Positions 41,043-49,347 of a DNA stretch of 64,000 nt are shown one piece after another. The notes below the pieces were generated by a model. That model made no database searches. It was not told the DNA's origin and was given only the letters and a program-made list of their open reading frames with translations. This DNA is from Oxalicibacterium faecigallinarum (GTDB lineage: Bacteria; Pseudomonadota; Gammaproteobacteria; Burkholderiales; Burkholderiaceae_D). Every line of letters starts with the position of its first letter. Position 1 is the first letter of the stretch. The position numbers and the translations under genes were made by a program. The stretch lies in the NCBI RefSeq assembly GCF_014635705.1, contig NZ_BMDI01000002.1:62001-126000 (forward strand), given 5' to 3'.

Positions 41043-41064
41043 GTTTCTAAGGAACTGCAAAAAA

Positions 41065-41676
41065 ATGATGGTTCTCTACTCGGGTACAACCTGCCCTTTT
41101 TCTCAGCGTTGCCGTCTTGTCCTGTTTGAAAAAGGCATGGACTTTGAAGTACGCGATGTCGACCTGTTCAACAAGCCAGAAGACATCTCGACCATGAATC
41201 CATACGGTCAGGTACCTATCCTGGTCGAACGTGATCTGGTGCTGTACGAATCCAACATCATCAACGAATACATCGACGAACGCTTCCCGCATCCGCAACT
41301 GATGCCGGCTGATCCGCTGATGCGTGCACGTGCACGTCTGATGTTGTTCAACTTCGAGAAAGAACTGTTCATCCATGTGCATACGCTGGAAAACGACAAA
41401 GGTCGCAGCGGTGACAAGGTGCAGGAAAAAGCCCGCAACGAAATCCGCGATCGTCTGACCACGCTGGCGCCATTGTTCCTGAAGAACAAGTACATGCTGG
41501 GAGACGAATTCTCGATGCTGGACGTCGCGATTGCACCATTGCTGTGGCGCCTCGACCACTACGGCATTGAACTGTCGAAAACGGCTGCGCCATTGATGAA
41601 GTATGCAGAGCGCATCTTCTCGCGCCCTGCTTACATCGAAGCACTGACGCCGTCCGAAAAGGTCATGCGTCGTTAA
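41065..41676 (+). CDS. sspA: Stringent starvation protein A
   Basis: A 203-residue glutathione-S-transferase-fold protein that binds RNA polymerase. The N-terminal thioredoxin-like part is MMVLYSGTTCPFSQRCRLVLFEKG; VPILVERDLVLYESNIINEYIDE is the GST motif, and the surface PHP-type pocket (FPHPQLMPADP) seen in SspA is present. The start at 41065 follows AAGGA at 41049-41053; a second ATG at 41068 is possible. It follows petC, an order conserved in betaproteobacteria, and precedes sspB after 92 bases. Confidence 0.95.
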   Translation: MMVLYSGTTCPFSQRCRLVLFEKGMDFEVRDVDLFNKPEDISTMNPYGQVPILVERDLVLYESNIINEYIDERFPHPQLMPADPLMRARARLMLFNFEKELFIHVHTLENDKGRSGDKVQEKARNEIRDRLTTLAPLFLKNKYMLGDEFSMLDVAIAPLLWRLDHYGIELSKTAAPLMKYAERIFSRPAYIEALTPSEKVMRR

Positions 41677-41693
41677 GACCCGCGCGTAACCGG

Positions 41694-41718
41694 TGTGCTG
41701 TCTGAAAAAGGCAGCACA
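41694..41718 (+). other. Hairpin between sspA and sspB
   Basis: Nine-pair stem TGTGCTGTC (41694-41702) with GGCAGCACA (41710-41718), one T-G wobble, loop TGAAAAA. No T-run follows. It may stabilise the sspA message end or slow read-through to sspB; it is not called a terminator. Confidence 0.4.
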
Positions 41719-41768
41719 TCGCTCCGTTTACACGATTCATCTCAGACAGACTCATCGTCGTTTGCTTC

Positions 41769-42269
41769 ATGTCAGAAACTTCCACCAAACCTTATCTGCT
41801 GCGCGCCATTTATGAGTGGTGTACCGACAATGGCTACACGCCTTACATGGCGGCTGTTGTGGATGCGAGCACGCGCGTGCCGATGGAGTACGTCAAGAAT
41901 GGTGAGATCGTCCTCAACATCAGCTTCAGCGCGACCAGTGGTCTGAAGATGGAGAACGATCTGATCCGTTTCAGCGCCCGTTTTGGTGGTGTGTCGCGCG
42001 ATATCTCCGTACCCGTCGATAATGTCGTGGCGATCTATGCACGCGAGAACGGGCAGGGCATGGCTTTCGAACCCGGTAACCGCAGCGCCGAGGACGATGT
42101 CGAAGGCGCAGAAGAAGTCAGCGATGAGCAGGCTGCAACACCCGTTGCGCCTGTGTTGACCTCGGTGCCGACGCCGTCGACGGAGGACGTGGGGGACGGC
42201 AATAACGGTGATGACAATCCGGAACCACCAAAAAAAGGTGGGCGACCTACTCTCACACGAGTGAAATAG
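41769..42269 (+). CDS. sspB: ClpXP adaptor SspB
   Basis: A 166-residue adaptor that delivers SsrA-tagged proteins to ClpXP. The substrate-binding domain is residues 1-110 (KPYLLRAIYEWCTDNGYTPYM, then NISFSATSGLKM). A long acidic, proline-rich linker follows, and the last ten residues, GGRPTLTRVK, match the ClpX-binding tail of SspB. The tRNA-Thr gene begins 27 bases later. Confidence 0.95.
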   Translation: MSETSTKPYLLRAIYEWCTDNGYTPYMAAVVDASTRVPMEYVKNGEIVLNISFSATSGLKMENDLIRFSARFGGVSRDISVPVDNVVAIYARENGQGMAFEPGNRSAEDDVEGAEEVSDEQAATPVAPVLTSVPTPSTEDVGDGNNGDDNPEPPKKGGRPTLTRVK

Positions 42270-42296
42270 CGTAGAATACCGCTCTTCAAACGGTTG

Positions 42297-42372
42297 GCCG
42301 GCTTAGCTCATCAGGTAGAGCACATGATTTGTAATCATGGGGTGGCGGGTTCGAGTCCTGCAGCCGGCACCA
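42297..42372 (+). tRNA. tRNA-Thr (anticodon TGT)
   Basis: A 76-base cloverleaf with encoded CCA. Acceptor GCCGGCT pairs with AGCCGGC (42362-42368); D-arm GCTC..GAGC; anticodon stem CATGA/TCATG with loop TTTGTAA, anticodon TGT; T-arm GCGGGTTCGAGTCCTGC. The reading is threonine, codon ACA. A TAGAAT hexamer at 42272-42277 may be its -10. Confidence 0.95.
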
Positions 42373-42380
42373 GCAAATTC

Positions 42381-42412
42381 AAAGGCTTATCAGTTTTCTG
42401 ATAAGCCTTTTT
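42381..42412 (+). terminator. Rho-independent terminator after tRNA-Thr
   Basis: Perfect 12-pair stem AAAGGCTTATCA (42381-42392) and TGATAAGCCTTT (42399-42410), GTTTTC loop, Ts to 42412. It ends the sspB/tRNA unit and separates it from the amidase locus. Confidence 0.92.
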
Positions 42413-42527
42413 CATTTCTCCTCTCCCTTCTTGTCATCCCCAAAGCATGGGTATGTGCGTCGATTGACAATAAATCGTTCGCCTCCAAACAAGAATCAGA
42501 ATTCGCGTCCTCCTATGATCTAAGCAT

Positions 42528-42543
42528 GCCACGACGATGTGGC
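42528..42543. promoter_or_regulatory. Palindrome upstream of the formamidase gene
   Basis: GCCAC (42528-42532) and GTGGC (42539-42543) around GACGAT, with partly matching flanks, 22 bases before the start codon. TTGACA at 42464-42469 may be the -35, but the -10 is weak. The palindrome could be an operator or a leader hairpin. Confidence 0.35.
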
Positions 42544-42564
42544 GCATAGAAAATTAGGAGACAT

Positions 42565-43995
42565 ATGTCAGATCATATTTGCGGCACAGGGTGCAGCCAT
42601 TTTTCTCATCTCAACGATGCAGACCTTCAGGCCGAATTTGCCGAGGCGCGTCATAGCTTGCGAACCAGTATCGGCGGGGAGAAGGTTGCTGGCAAGGCGG
42701 GCCTGGGAGGGGTGACGCACCGTCCCTTGCCTTCAAAGAAACAGGGTGAGAATGTCAGTCACTATTACATTCCGGCGAACGACAAAACCATTCACTGGGG
42801 CTACTTCAGCAAGTCGATGGAGCCGCTCATCAAGCTGGATTCCGGTGATTACGCGACGATTGAAACGGTAACGCATCACTCCAACGACGATATTGAACGC
42901 ATGGTTAAAGGTGATCCAGGTGTGGAAAGCATTTTCCATTGGGATGCCAAGCACAAGGCAGTTGATCGTCGTGGAGCGGGTCCCATGGATCATCCGTTGG
43001 GCGCAGGCGGCGGTCTCGGCGTACACGTTTGTACCGGCCCGGTTTTTGTGAACGGTGCTGAGCCAGGTGATGTGCTTGAAGTGCGCATCGTCGATACGAT
43101 GCAGCGTCCATCCGGTAATCCGGACTATCGTGGCAAGACATTCGGTTCCAATGTCGCCAGCAATTGGGGCTTTCAGTTCAACAACCTGATCACCGAGCCT
43201 AAAGGCCGTGAAGTCATCACGATCTATGAAGTGGACGCAAAGGGTGAGCAGTCATGGGCCAAGGCTGTTTATAACTATCGCTGGACACCGCAAACCGATC
43301 CGTGGGGCAAGGTTCATCCGATCATCGATTATCCAGGCGTGCCGGTCGATAAACATTCAATCACGCCGAATTACGACATTCTCAAAGGCTATGAGATTCC
43401 GGTTCGTCCTCACTTCGGAATGATTGGTGTTGCACCGGTCGAGGCGGAGATCGTCTCATCCATCGTGCCAAGTTACAGTGGTGGCAACTTCGATAACTGG
43501 CGCATGGGCAAGGGGGCAACGGCATTCTTCCCGGTTGTGGTGCCGGGAGCCATGTTCTCAGTGGGCGATCCGCATGCTTCGCAAGGAGATGCGGAATTGT
43601 GCGGCACCGCAATCGAATGTTCGTTGACGGGCGTCTTCCAGTTCATTCTCCACAAGAAAGCCGATCTGCCGGGTACCAAGCTGTTCGGTCTGGATTATCC
43701 GTTACTGGAAACAGAAAGCGAACTGATCGTTCATGGCTTCAGCAGCGCCAACTATCTCAAGGAATTTGGCGACAGCGACGATGCCGCGGCCGAGATGTTC
43801 AAAAAGTCTTCGCTTGATAGCGCCATGACCGATGCCTTCAATAAAACGCGTCGTTTCTTTATGGATACGCGCAATCTGTCGGAAGACGAGGCAATTTCGT
43901 TGATTTCCGTGTCGGTCGATTTTGGTATTACTCAGGTCGTCGATGGCAATTGGGGGGTACACGCGATTATCAAGAAGAGCATTTTCCCGAAATAA
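42565..43995 (+). CDS. Acetamidase/formamidase family amidohydrolase
   Basis: A 476-residue FmdA/AmdA-family hydrolase that releases ammonia from formamide or short amides. Family blocks include HYYIPANDKTIHWGYF, GRR-type DRRGAGPMD, GVHVCTGPVFV, EPGDVLEVRI and the catalytic-region GDPHASQGDAELCGTAIECS. A Cys/His-bearing N-terminus (ICGTGCSHFSHLN) precedes the core and is not part of the usual family start. The start has AGGAG at 42555-42560. It is closely similar throughout the core to the amidase domain of the fused protein at 44754-47165, so the two are paralogues. Exact amide substrate unknown. Confidence 0.92.
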   Translation: MSDHICGTGCSHFSHLNDADLQAEFAEARHSLRTSIGGEKVAGKAGLGGVTHRPLPSKKQGENVSHYYIPANDKTIHWGYFSKSMEPLIKLDSGDYATIETVTHHSNDDIERMVKGDPGVESIFHWDAKHKAVDRRGAGPMDHPLGAGGGLGVHVCTGPVFVNGAEPGDVLEVRIVDTMQRPSGNPDYRGKTFGSNVASNWGFQFNNLITEPKGREVITIYEVDAKGEQSWAKAVYNYRWTPQTDPWGKVHPIIDYPGVPVDKHSITPNYDILKGYEIPVRPHFGMIGVAPVEAEIVSSIVPSYSGGNFDNWRMGKGATAFFPVVVPGAMFSVGDPHASQGDAELCGTAIECSLTGVFQFILHKKADLPGTKLFGLDYPLLETESELIVHGFSSANYLKEFGDSDDAAAEMFKKSSLDSAMTDAFNKTRRFFMDTRNLSEDEAISLISVSVDFGITQVVDGNWGVHAIIKKSIFPK

Positions 43996-44004
43996 AACCG
44001 TGCT

Positions 44005-44033
44005 GGCTGGCGATGCGAGTGGTCAGCCTTTTT
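44005..44033 (+). terminator. Weak terminator candidate after the formamidase gene
   Basis: GGCTG (44005-44009) and CAGCC (44024-44028) around a 14-base loop, then TTTTT (44029-44033). The stem is short, so partial read-through into the XapX genes is likely. Confidence 0.45.
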
Positions 44034-44127
44034 ATCTGCATTCGGTCAAAAGCCGAGTTTGGATGCACACATACAAAGCGAAGCTGGCGTTTCGTTCACT
44101 GAAAAAGCAAATGCAGGAGGAGTGAAA

Positions 44128-44337
44128 ATGGAAAAAGAACATGTGTATGTCGGCCGCAATGAGATTGTGGCGCTTGTCGTCGGACTGATTACCGGAACGC
44201 TGTATTCCTGGTTGAGTCTGCCGATTCCGGCGCCGAACGTTTTGGGTGGCATCTTCGCGATCATCTTTACGTACGTGGGTTACCTGATCGTGCAGGTCAC
44301 GCGTAAAGCAGTGGTATTCGGACGACCAAAGAAATAA
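44128..44337 (+). CDS. XapX domain small membrane protein, first copy
   Basis: A 69-residue protein with two hydrophobic spans around the XapX motif LSLPIPAPNVLGGIFAI. The start at 44128 has GGAGGAG from 44116; an upstream in-frame ATG at 44059 adds a non-homologous stretch. Function of XapX proteins is unknown, but they are repeatedly found beside amidase and purine or amide catabolic genes, suggesting a role in transport or a membrane complex. A second copy follows after 36 bases. Confidence 0.88.
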   Translation: MEKEHVYVGRNEIVALVVGLITGTLYSWLSLPIPAPNVLGGIFAIIFTYVGYLIVQVTRKAVVFGRPKK

Positions 44338-44373
44338 CAGAACACCTGATACAGAAAGATAAAGGAGACAGCA

Positions 44374-44568
44374 ATGATTGAGATCGGATTCGGCACGACA
44401 GAACTGCTGGCATCGTGCGTGGGACTTGTGACAGGATTGATCTACACCGCCGTTCGTGCGCCCATTCCTGCGCCGAATGTATTGGGTGGAATTTTTGCCA
44501 TTGTGGGAACATTCATCGGCTTTGTATTCGTCGCAGCGCTACGCGGACAACTGGCCTTTGTAAGTTAG
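44374..44568 (+). CDS. XapX domain small membrane protein, second copy
   Basis: A 64-residue relative of the preceding gene with the same core, APIPAPNVLGGIFAI, and two spans. AAGGAGA at 44361-44367 precedes the ATG. The flanking residues differ from the first copy, so this is an old tandem pair, perhaps forming a hetero-oligomer. It lies 185 bases before the regulator-amidase fusion gene. Confidence 0.87.
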   Translation: MIEIGFGTTELLASCVGLVTGLIYTAVRAPIPAPNVLGGIFAIVGTFIGFVFVAALRGQLAFVS

Positions 44569-44753
44569 TATCTGCGGCAATCCACTTCCGGCGGCGTTGA
44601 AATAAACATGGTGATTGCATCGTTTCATTTCATTCTTCATGCTGGAAGTGCTGATTGCGCCGAACTCGGGAGATTGAGTCGCAAAGCTGGACGTTCTGTC
44701 AGTTTCAGCTACTCTATTGCATGCTAGGGCGACTGACGGTGAAAGGTCCACGC

Positions 44754-47165
44754 ATGCTTGACGAACTACACTCCTTTTCTACAGACGCGTTTCCGCAAGA
44801 GTTGCGCGATTCAGCTTGGCAGAATGCGCTCTCCAGTCTCGGCCTTCAATCGAAGATATCGGCCAAATCCAACACATCGTTGATGGGATACATCGCGTTT
44901 GGCGTATCGCAGACCGGTTCCGTGTTCACCACCTTGAACGCGTCTCCCCAGATTTTTACTGCACGGGATCAGTTACTCACACGAACCGATTCGGTTACGG
45001 CCTTTGTCATTCTTGAAGGAAGCGGGCAGATTGAAGTCGGTGCAGAAACAGCGCCAGTTTCCGCTGGCGATATCCACCTGCTGGACGCATCCCGTAAATG
45101 GAAAATTGAACTTGTCTCGACATTTCGTGCAGCCATCATTCGACTGGAGAAGGCGAACTTCATATCGCGGCTCATGCATACCGGCAAAACGGATATTTGC
45201 AGGATTGCTTCCGCATCCGGTATTGGCAACGTCGCGTTCGAGTTCATCGAGGCGATCACGCAGCAGCTTGCTTCCCTGACGCCAGACGATCTGGAGCAGA
45301 TGGAAGGTGCGCTGGACGCCATCTTTGTCGCCAGTCTCGCGCATAAAGAAGAGGTCGATGACGAGACATCCACCTCGATGCAGCTCAGCCACTTGCGACG
45401 GATTTGCCGAACCATTGAAGCGCGACTGTCTGATCCAGATCTGTCTGCGGTGGAGGTCGCAAAATCTGAGCAGCTGTCGGCGCGCTATTTGCAGAAACTG
45501 TTTGCATCAGCCGGCACGACCTTCGGTGAGTACGTGAAAAAAAGACGCCTGGATCGATGCCGTATTGATCTGGCCAACAGCAGTTTGAAGCATCTGACCA
45601 TTTCCGAGCTCTGCTTTCGCTGGGGATTCAATGATGCTGCAAATTTCAGCCGTGCTTTTCATGTGGAATATGGCGTGTCGCCCAAGGCGTACCGAACCCA
45701 GCCGCGGTCAGCAAGCAGGAAGTATGAATTGCGTGGTCGTCCAGGCCCCTCTTCTTCCACGCATGCGAAGAATGCATCGGTGCAGGATGAGAGCCTGCCG
45801 AGAAATGCGCGTTTTGCCGAGGTACTGATTGAGGCTGCCTTGCTGGAGACTGCGTTGGCATTGACGCCAAAGCGTTCCGCCTCTGTCAATGCGACTTCAG
45901 AGGATGAAGATGTCGGCACCCATTACTATGTACCCGCCTCTGCAAAAACGGTGCACTGGGGCTACTTCAGTAGTCTCATCAAACCAATCCTGTCGGTGAA
46001 GTCCGGTGACTCCCTGACCATTGAGACCGTTACTCAACATGCTTATGACGATTATGAGCGGATGATTGAGGGCGATGCCGGTACTGAAAGCATTTTCTTT
46101 TGGGACAAGGACAAGAAAGCGATTGATCGACGTGGTGCGGGGCCGCTTGATGCATCGATATTCGGGCGCGGCGCGGGTGAGGGTTTCGGTGTCCATATCT
46201 GTACCGGTCCGATCTATGTGCAGGATGCCGAGCCGGGTGACGTACTTGAAATCCGGATTCTGGATGTCATGCCAAGACCGGCAGCGAACCCGAAGTATCT
46301 GGGGCAATCATTCGGCAGTAATGCGGCGTCATGGTGGGGCTTTCATTACCATGACTTGCTGACCGAACCCAAGCCGAGAGAAGTCGTCACGATCTACGAG
46401 ATTCTGGATGCCGACCATGGCAACTGCGCCAAGGCCGTCTATAACTTTCGCTGGACACCGCAGATCGATCCATTCGGCGTCGTGCATGAAACCATTGATT
46501 ACCCCGGCGTCCCGGTTGATCACGACAAGATCGTCAAGAACTATGATGTCTTGAAGAGTGTGCGCATTCCGGTGCGCCCACACTTTGGTGTGCTGGCCGT
46601 TGCGCCTGCGCATGCTGATCCGATCGACTCCGTGCCGCCCAGTTTTTTTGGCGGCAATCTGGATAACTGGCGCGCCACCAAAGGTGCCAGGCTGTATCTG
46701 CCAGTCGCCGTTGAAGGGGCGCTTTTTTCCGTAGGTGATCCGCACGCTTCGCAAGGCGATTCCGAATTGTGTGGCACGGCGATTGAATGTTCGCTGACCG
46801 GAAAATTCCAGCTCGTCTTGCACAAGAAGAAGGATCTGGAAGGTGGTTTCTTCGCTGATCTTGATTATCCGTTTCTGGAAACGGAAACCGAATGGGTGAT
46901 TCAGGGCTTGAGCTATGCCAATCATCTCGTGCAACTAGGGCCGCTCGCACAAAGCGATGTGTACAAAAAGACGTCGCTGGATCTGGCAATGCGCGACGCG
47001 TTTCGGAAAGTGCGCCGCTATCTGATGACGGCCCATAAGCTCACGGAAGATGAGGCGATTTCGTTGATCTCGGTCGGCGTTGATTTCGGCGTGACACAGG
47101 TTGTCAATGGCAACTGGGGTGTACATGCCGTTGTGCGGAAGTCGATGTTTCCGGAGGTCGTCTGA
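44754..47165 (+). CDS. AraC-type regulator fused to an acetamidase/formamidase domain
   Basis: One uninterrupted 803-residue frame with three parts. Residues 1-200 resemble the AraC-binding-like sensor of AraC regulators (SLMGYIAFGVSQTGSVF, FVILEGSGQIEVG). Residues 214-316 are an AraC/XylS double helix-turn-helix (AVEVAKSEQLSARYLQKLFASAG, then ELCFRWGFNDAANFSRAFHVEYGVSPKAYR). After a 70-residue Ser-rich linker, residues 390-803 form a full formamidase domain with HYYVPASAKTVHWGYF, DRRGAGPLD, CTGPIYV and GDPHASQGDSELCGTAIECS intact. The amidase part is a paralogue of the gene at 42565. The start at 44754 follows AAAGG at 44742-44746; ATGs at 44721 and 44655 are alternatives. It probably senses an amide-related ligand and controls the locus, possibly using the amidase domain as sensor or as a second enzyme. 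Confidence 0.9.
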   Translation: MLDELHSFSTDAFPQELRDSAWQNALSSLGLQSKISAKSNTSLMGYIAFGVSQTGSVFTTLNASPQIFTARDQLLTRTDSVTAFVILEGSGQIEVGAETAPVSAGDIHLLDASRKWKIELVSTFRAAIIRLEKANFISRLMHTGKTDICRIASASGIGNVAFEFIEAITQQLASLTPDDLEQMEGALDAIFVASLAHKEEVDDETSTSMQLSHLRRICRTIEARLSDPDLSAVEVAKSEQLSARYLQKLFASAGTTFGEYVKKRRLDRCRIDLANSSLKHLTISELCFRWGFNDAANFSRAFHVEYGVSPKAYRTQPRSASRKYELRGRPGPSSSTHAKNASVQDESLPRNARFAEVLIEAALLETALALTPKRSASVNATSEDEDVGTHYYVPASAKTVHWGYFSSLIKPILSVKSGDSLTIETVTQHAYDDYERMIEGDAGTESIFFWDKDKKAIDRRGAGPLDASIFGRGAGEGFGVHICTGPIYVQDAEPGDVLEIRILDVMPRPAANPKYLGQSFGSNAASWWGFHYHDLLTEPKPREVVTIYEILDADHGNCAKAVYNFRWTPQIDPFGVVHETIDYPGVPVDHDKIVKNYDVLKSVRIPVRPHFGVLAVAPAHADPIDSVPPSFFGGNLDNWRATKGARLYLPVAVEGALFSVGDPHASQGDSELCGTAIECSLTGKFQLVLHKKKDLEGGFFADLDYPFLETETEWVIQGLSYANHLVQLGPLAQSDVYKKTSLDLAMRDAFRKVRRYLMTAHKLTEDEAISLISVGVDFGVTQVVNGNWGVHAVVRKSMFPEVV

Positions 47166-47167
47166 CT

Positions 47168-47917
47168 ATGCAGTCTGCAACCAGCAACCAGGTCGATCGC
47201 GAGAATGGCTCGCTTCTGAAGCTCAACATGGCATTGGGCTTTCTTGCCGGGTATGTGGATACCGTTGGGTTCATGGCGCTGTTTGGCTTGTTCACGGCGC
47301 ACATTACCGGCAACCTTGTGCTTGTCGGAGCGGAACTGGCGACGCCGGACCACACCTTTCCTATTTTGAAGATACTGGCATTGCCGGCATTCGTTGCAGG
47401 TGTTGCCGTTGCAAAACTCATCGTGACTGCCTGCCGCCGCAAGAGCGGCAACGAATTGCTGTTGCTCTACGTGCTGGAGTTGCTACTACTCGTTGCGTTC
47501 ATGCTGGTTGGTCTGCTCGCCAGTCCGATTCAAGACAACATGTCCAGCATGGCTGTCCTCGCCGGGATTGTCGGTGCGATGGCAATGGGCGTGCATGGCG
47601 CGTGCGGGCGTCTGCTTCTGCCTCATCTTGCGCCGACGGTCATGATGACGGGAAACGTCACGCAGTTTGTAATCGACTTTCTCGACCTTCTTCAGCATCG
47701 GCAGAACAAGTCTTTGCGTCAGCAATGTGCCAAGTTTTTCTGGCCGATCATCTTCTTTGGTTTGGGGGCATTCATTGCGGCGTTTGCCTATTTTCGATTC
47801 GGCTTCCTGGCAATGCTGTTGCCTGTCAGTGTCGTGTTGATTCTCGCCTGCAACGAGGCCAGACTGGAACGGAAGAAACGTATCCGGCCCACAGACATGC
47901 CGCCATCTGCATCATAA
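47168..47917 (+). CDS. DUF1275 (YoaK) family membrane protein
   Basis: A 249-residue inner-membrane protein with about six spans. The first half carries the family stretch ALGFLAGYVDTVGFMALFGLFTAHITGNLVLVG, and the second THT-type stretch APTVMMTGNVTQFVIDF. Function is unknown; a transporter-like role is suspected. It begins two bases after the stop of the fusion gene, so it is expressed with it. Its C-terminus is basic and cytoplasmic. Confidence 0.88.
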   Translation: MQSATSNQVDRENGSLLKLNMALGFLAGYVDTVGFMALFGLFTAHITGNLVLVGAELATPDHTFPILKILALPAFVAGVAVAKLIVTACRRKSGNELLLLYVLELLLLVAFMLVGLLASPIQDNMSSMAVLAGIVGAMAMGVHGACGRLLLPHLAPTVMMTGNVTQFVIDFLDLLQHRQNKSLRQQCAKFFWPIIFFGLGAFIAAFAYFRFGFLAMLLPVSVVLILACNEARLERKKRIRPTDMPPSAS

Positions 47918-48051
47918 GATTACGCTTCGATCTTTGACAACGAATCGTACGCTGTTGGACAAGATCGACTCTCCCATCTCTTCTAGTATCGCTAAGCCGT
48001 CTCAAGCCATCAGTGCTGGGCCGAGCACAATAATGACTAGAGGAGAAGACA

Positions 48052-49248
48052 ATGACGTACCTGATGCCATCGCCATCGCTGGCAAGGCGCAAGATCGCGA
48101 GTGCGGCTGTACTTGCCGTATCGCTGTTATCCACGCACGTGTTTGCCCAGACGACGGTGGAGGTCAGTGGCACGATTGACGTGTATGCAGGATCAATGAA
48201 AAGAAGCGGGGAGGGAGGACGTACATCCGCAGTCGATAGCAGCGGTCTGGAAACCTCGTGGTGGGGATTCAATGGCACGGAAGACCTGGGTGGTGGCTTG
48301 CGGGCGCATTTCTCCTTAAGCGGATTCTTCCGGCCGGATACGGGGATTCTGGGCCGCGGAGATATGGATGCAATGTTTTCACGGAGCGCGAATGTAGGTT
48401 TGTCCGGCGCGTTCGGCCGTATTTCATTCGGACGTGATCTTGCTCCCAACTTCATTCCGACGCTGCGCTTCAGCCCTTTTGGTGGTTCTTTTGCCTTTTC
48501 TCCTCTTGAGCTGCATACGCAAACATCGGCGGGTAGATATCGCAGTCAGGCCTGGTCGCCAACTGTGTCGGGCGATACAGGCTGGAGTAATGCCGTGATG
48601 TACGTGACGCCGGAACTTGGCGGATTTACGACGAGTTTGTTTGTACAGTTGGGCGAGCAGGCTGGCCCGTCAGGTAAAAACAATTACGGCATCAATACAA
48701 TGTACGAAAGCGGGCCGCTTTCGTTTGGCGCTTACTTCCAGTCAGTGCGGGTGAACAATCCGACCGATGCGGTTAGCAGTGGACCATCCGAAGTGTTTTC
48801 TTTCACGCCGTACAGCCGTGTTACCGGCACTGGTTACACGCTCTCCGCCTCGAAGAACGACACGTTGTTCTTGGGCGCTGCCTACGATCTGCAGTTCATC
48901 AAGCTGTTTGGATCAGTCAGTCGCTCTCAGTCGAGTCTTGCACGGGCTAGGGATGACAGGCAGTTCGATCTGGGATCGAATACGCTCCAGCTAGGCGTCA
49001 GTGCACCTGCTGGAAGGGGATCGGTCTTGTTTTCCTGGGCCACCACAAACGTCAAGGCGGAAGGGGATTTCAGTTCTGTGCTGGCTGATCCGGATATCAG
49101 ATCAGCCATTACCCGTCATACGGCATCGCTTGGCTACGATTACTTTTTGTCCAAACGCACGGATGTGTATGCGGTCCTCAGTCATGACAGGATCACAGAG
49201 CAATCGCCCGGAACAAGCGTGGCACTTGGCATCCGGCAGCGGTTTTGA
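48052..49248 (+). CDS. Gram-negative outer-membrane porin
   Basis: A 398-residue trimeric-type porin. A signal peptide (ASAAVLAVSLLSTHVFA) is probably cut before QTTVEVSG, a start typical of betaproteobacterial porins. The mature part is rich in alternating strands (SSGLETSWWGFNGTEDLGGGLRAHF, GNVGLSG-type ANVGLSGAFGRISFGRD) and ends in the required phenylalanine (LGIRQRF). An AGGAGAAGA site precedes the ATG. Being last in the amidase locus suggests it admits the amide substrate. TTGACA at 47934-47939 has no clear -10 partner. Confidence 0.92.
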   Translation: MTYLMPSPSLARRKIASAAVLAVSLLSTHVFAQTTVEVSGTIDVYAGSMKRSGEGGRTSAVDSSGLETSWWGFNGTEDLGGGLRAHFSLSGFFRPDTGILGRGDMDAMFSRSANVGLSGAFGRISFGRDLAPNFIPTLRFSPFGGSFAFSPLELHTQTSAGRYRSQAWSPTVSGDTGWSNAVMYVTPELGGFTTSLFVQLGEQAGPSGKNNYGINTMYESGPLSFGAYFQSVRVNNPTDAVSSGPSEVFSFTPYSRVTGTGYTLSASKNDTLFLGAAYDLQFIKLFGSVSRSQSSLARARDDRQFDLGSNTLQLGVSAPAGRGSVLFSWATTNVKAEGDFSSVLADPDIRSAITRHTASLGYDYFLSKRTDVYAVLSHDRITEQSPGTSVALGIRQRF

Positions 49249-49292
49249 TGGAAGATTGCATTATCCGGAACCTTATATTTCTTTGAAAAAAC

Positions 49293-49319
49293 AAAAAGCC
49301 CGATCATGTCGGGCTTTTT
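49293..49319. terminator. Bidirectional terminator between porin and DUF3606 genes
   Basis: AAAAAGCCCGA (49293-49303) and TCGGGCTTTTT (49309-49319) with a five-base loop; T-runs occur on both strands. It serves the porin on the plus strand and the small minus-strand gene. Confidence 0.92.
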
Positions 49320-49347
49320 TCATTTCTGTGGTCAGTGCATTGTGTGC

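Noticed and set aside
47101-47937. A 278-codon plus-strand frame overlapping the DUF1275 gene
   Set aside because: It overlaps the end of the fusion gene and all of the DUF1275 gene; only the latter frame gives a coherent membrane protein.
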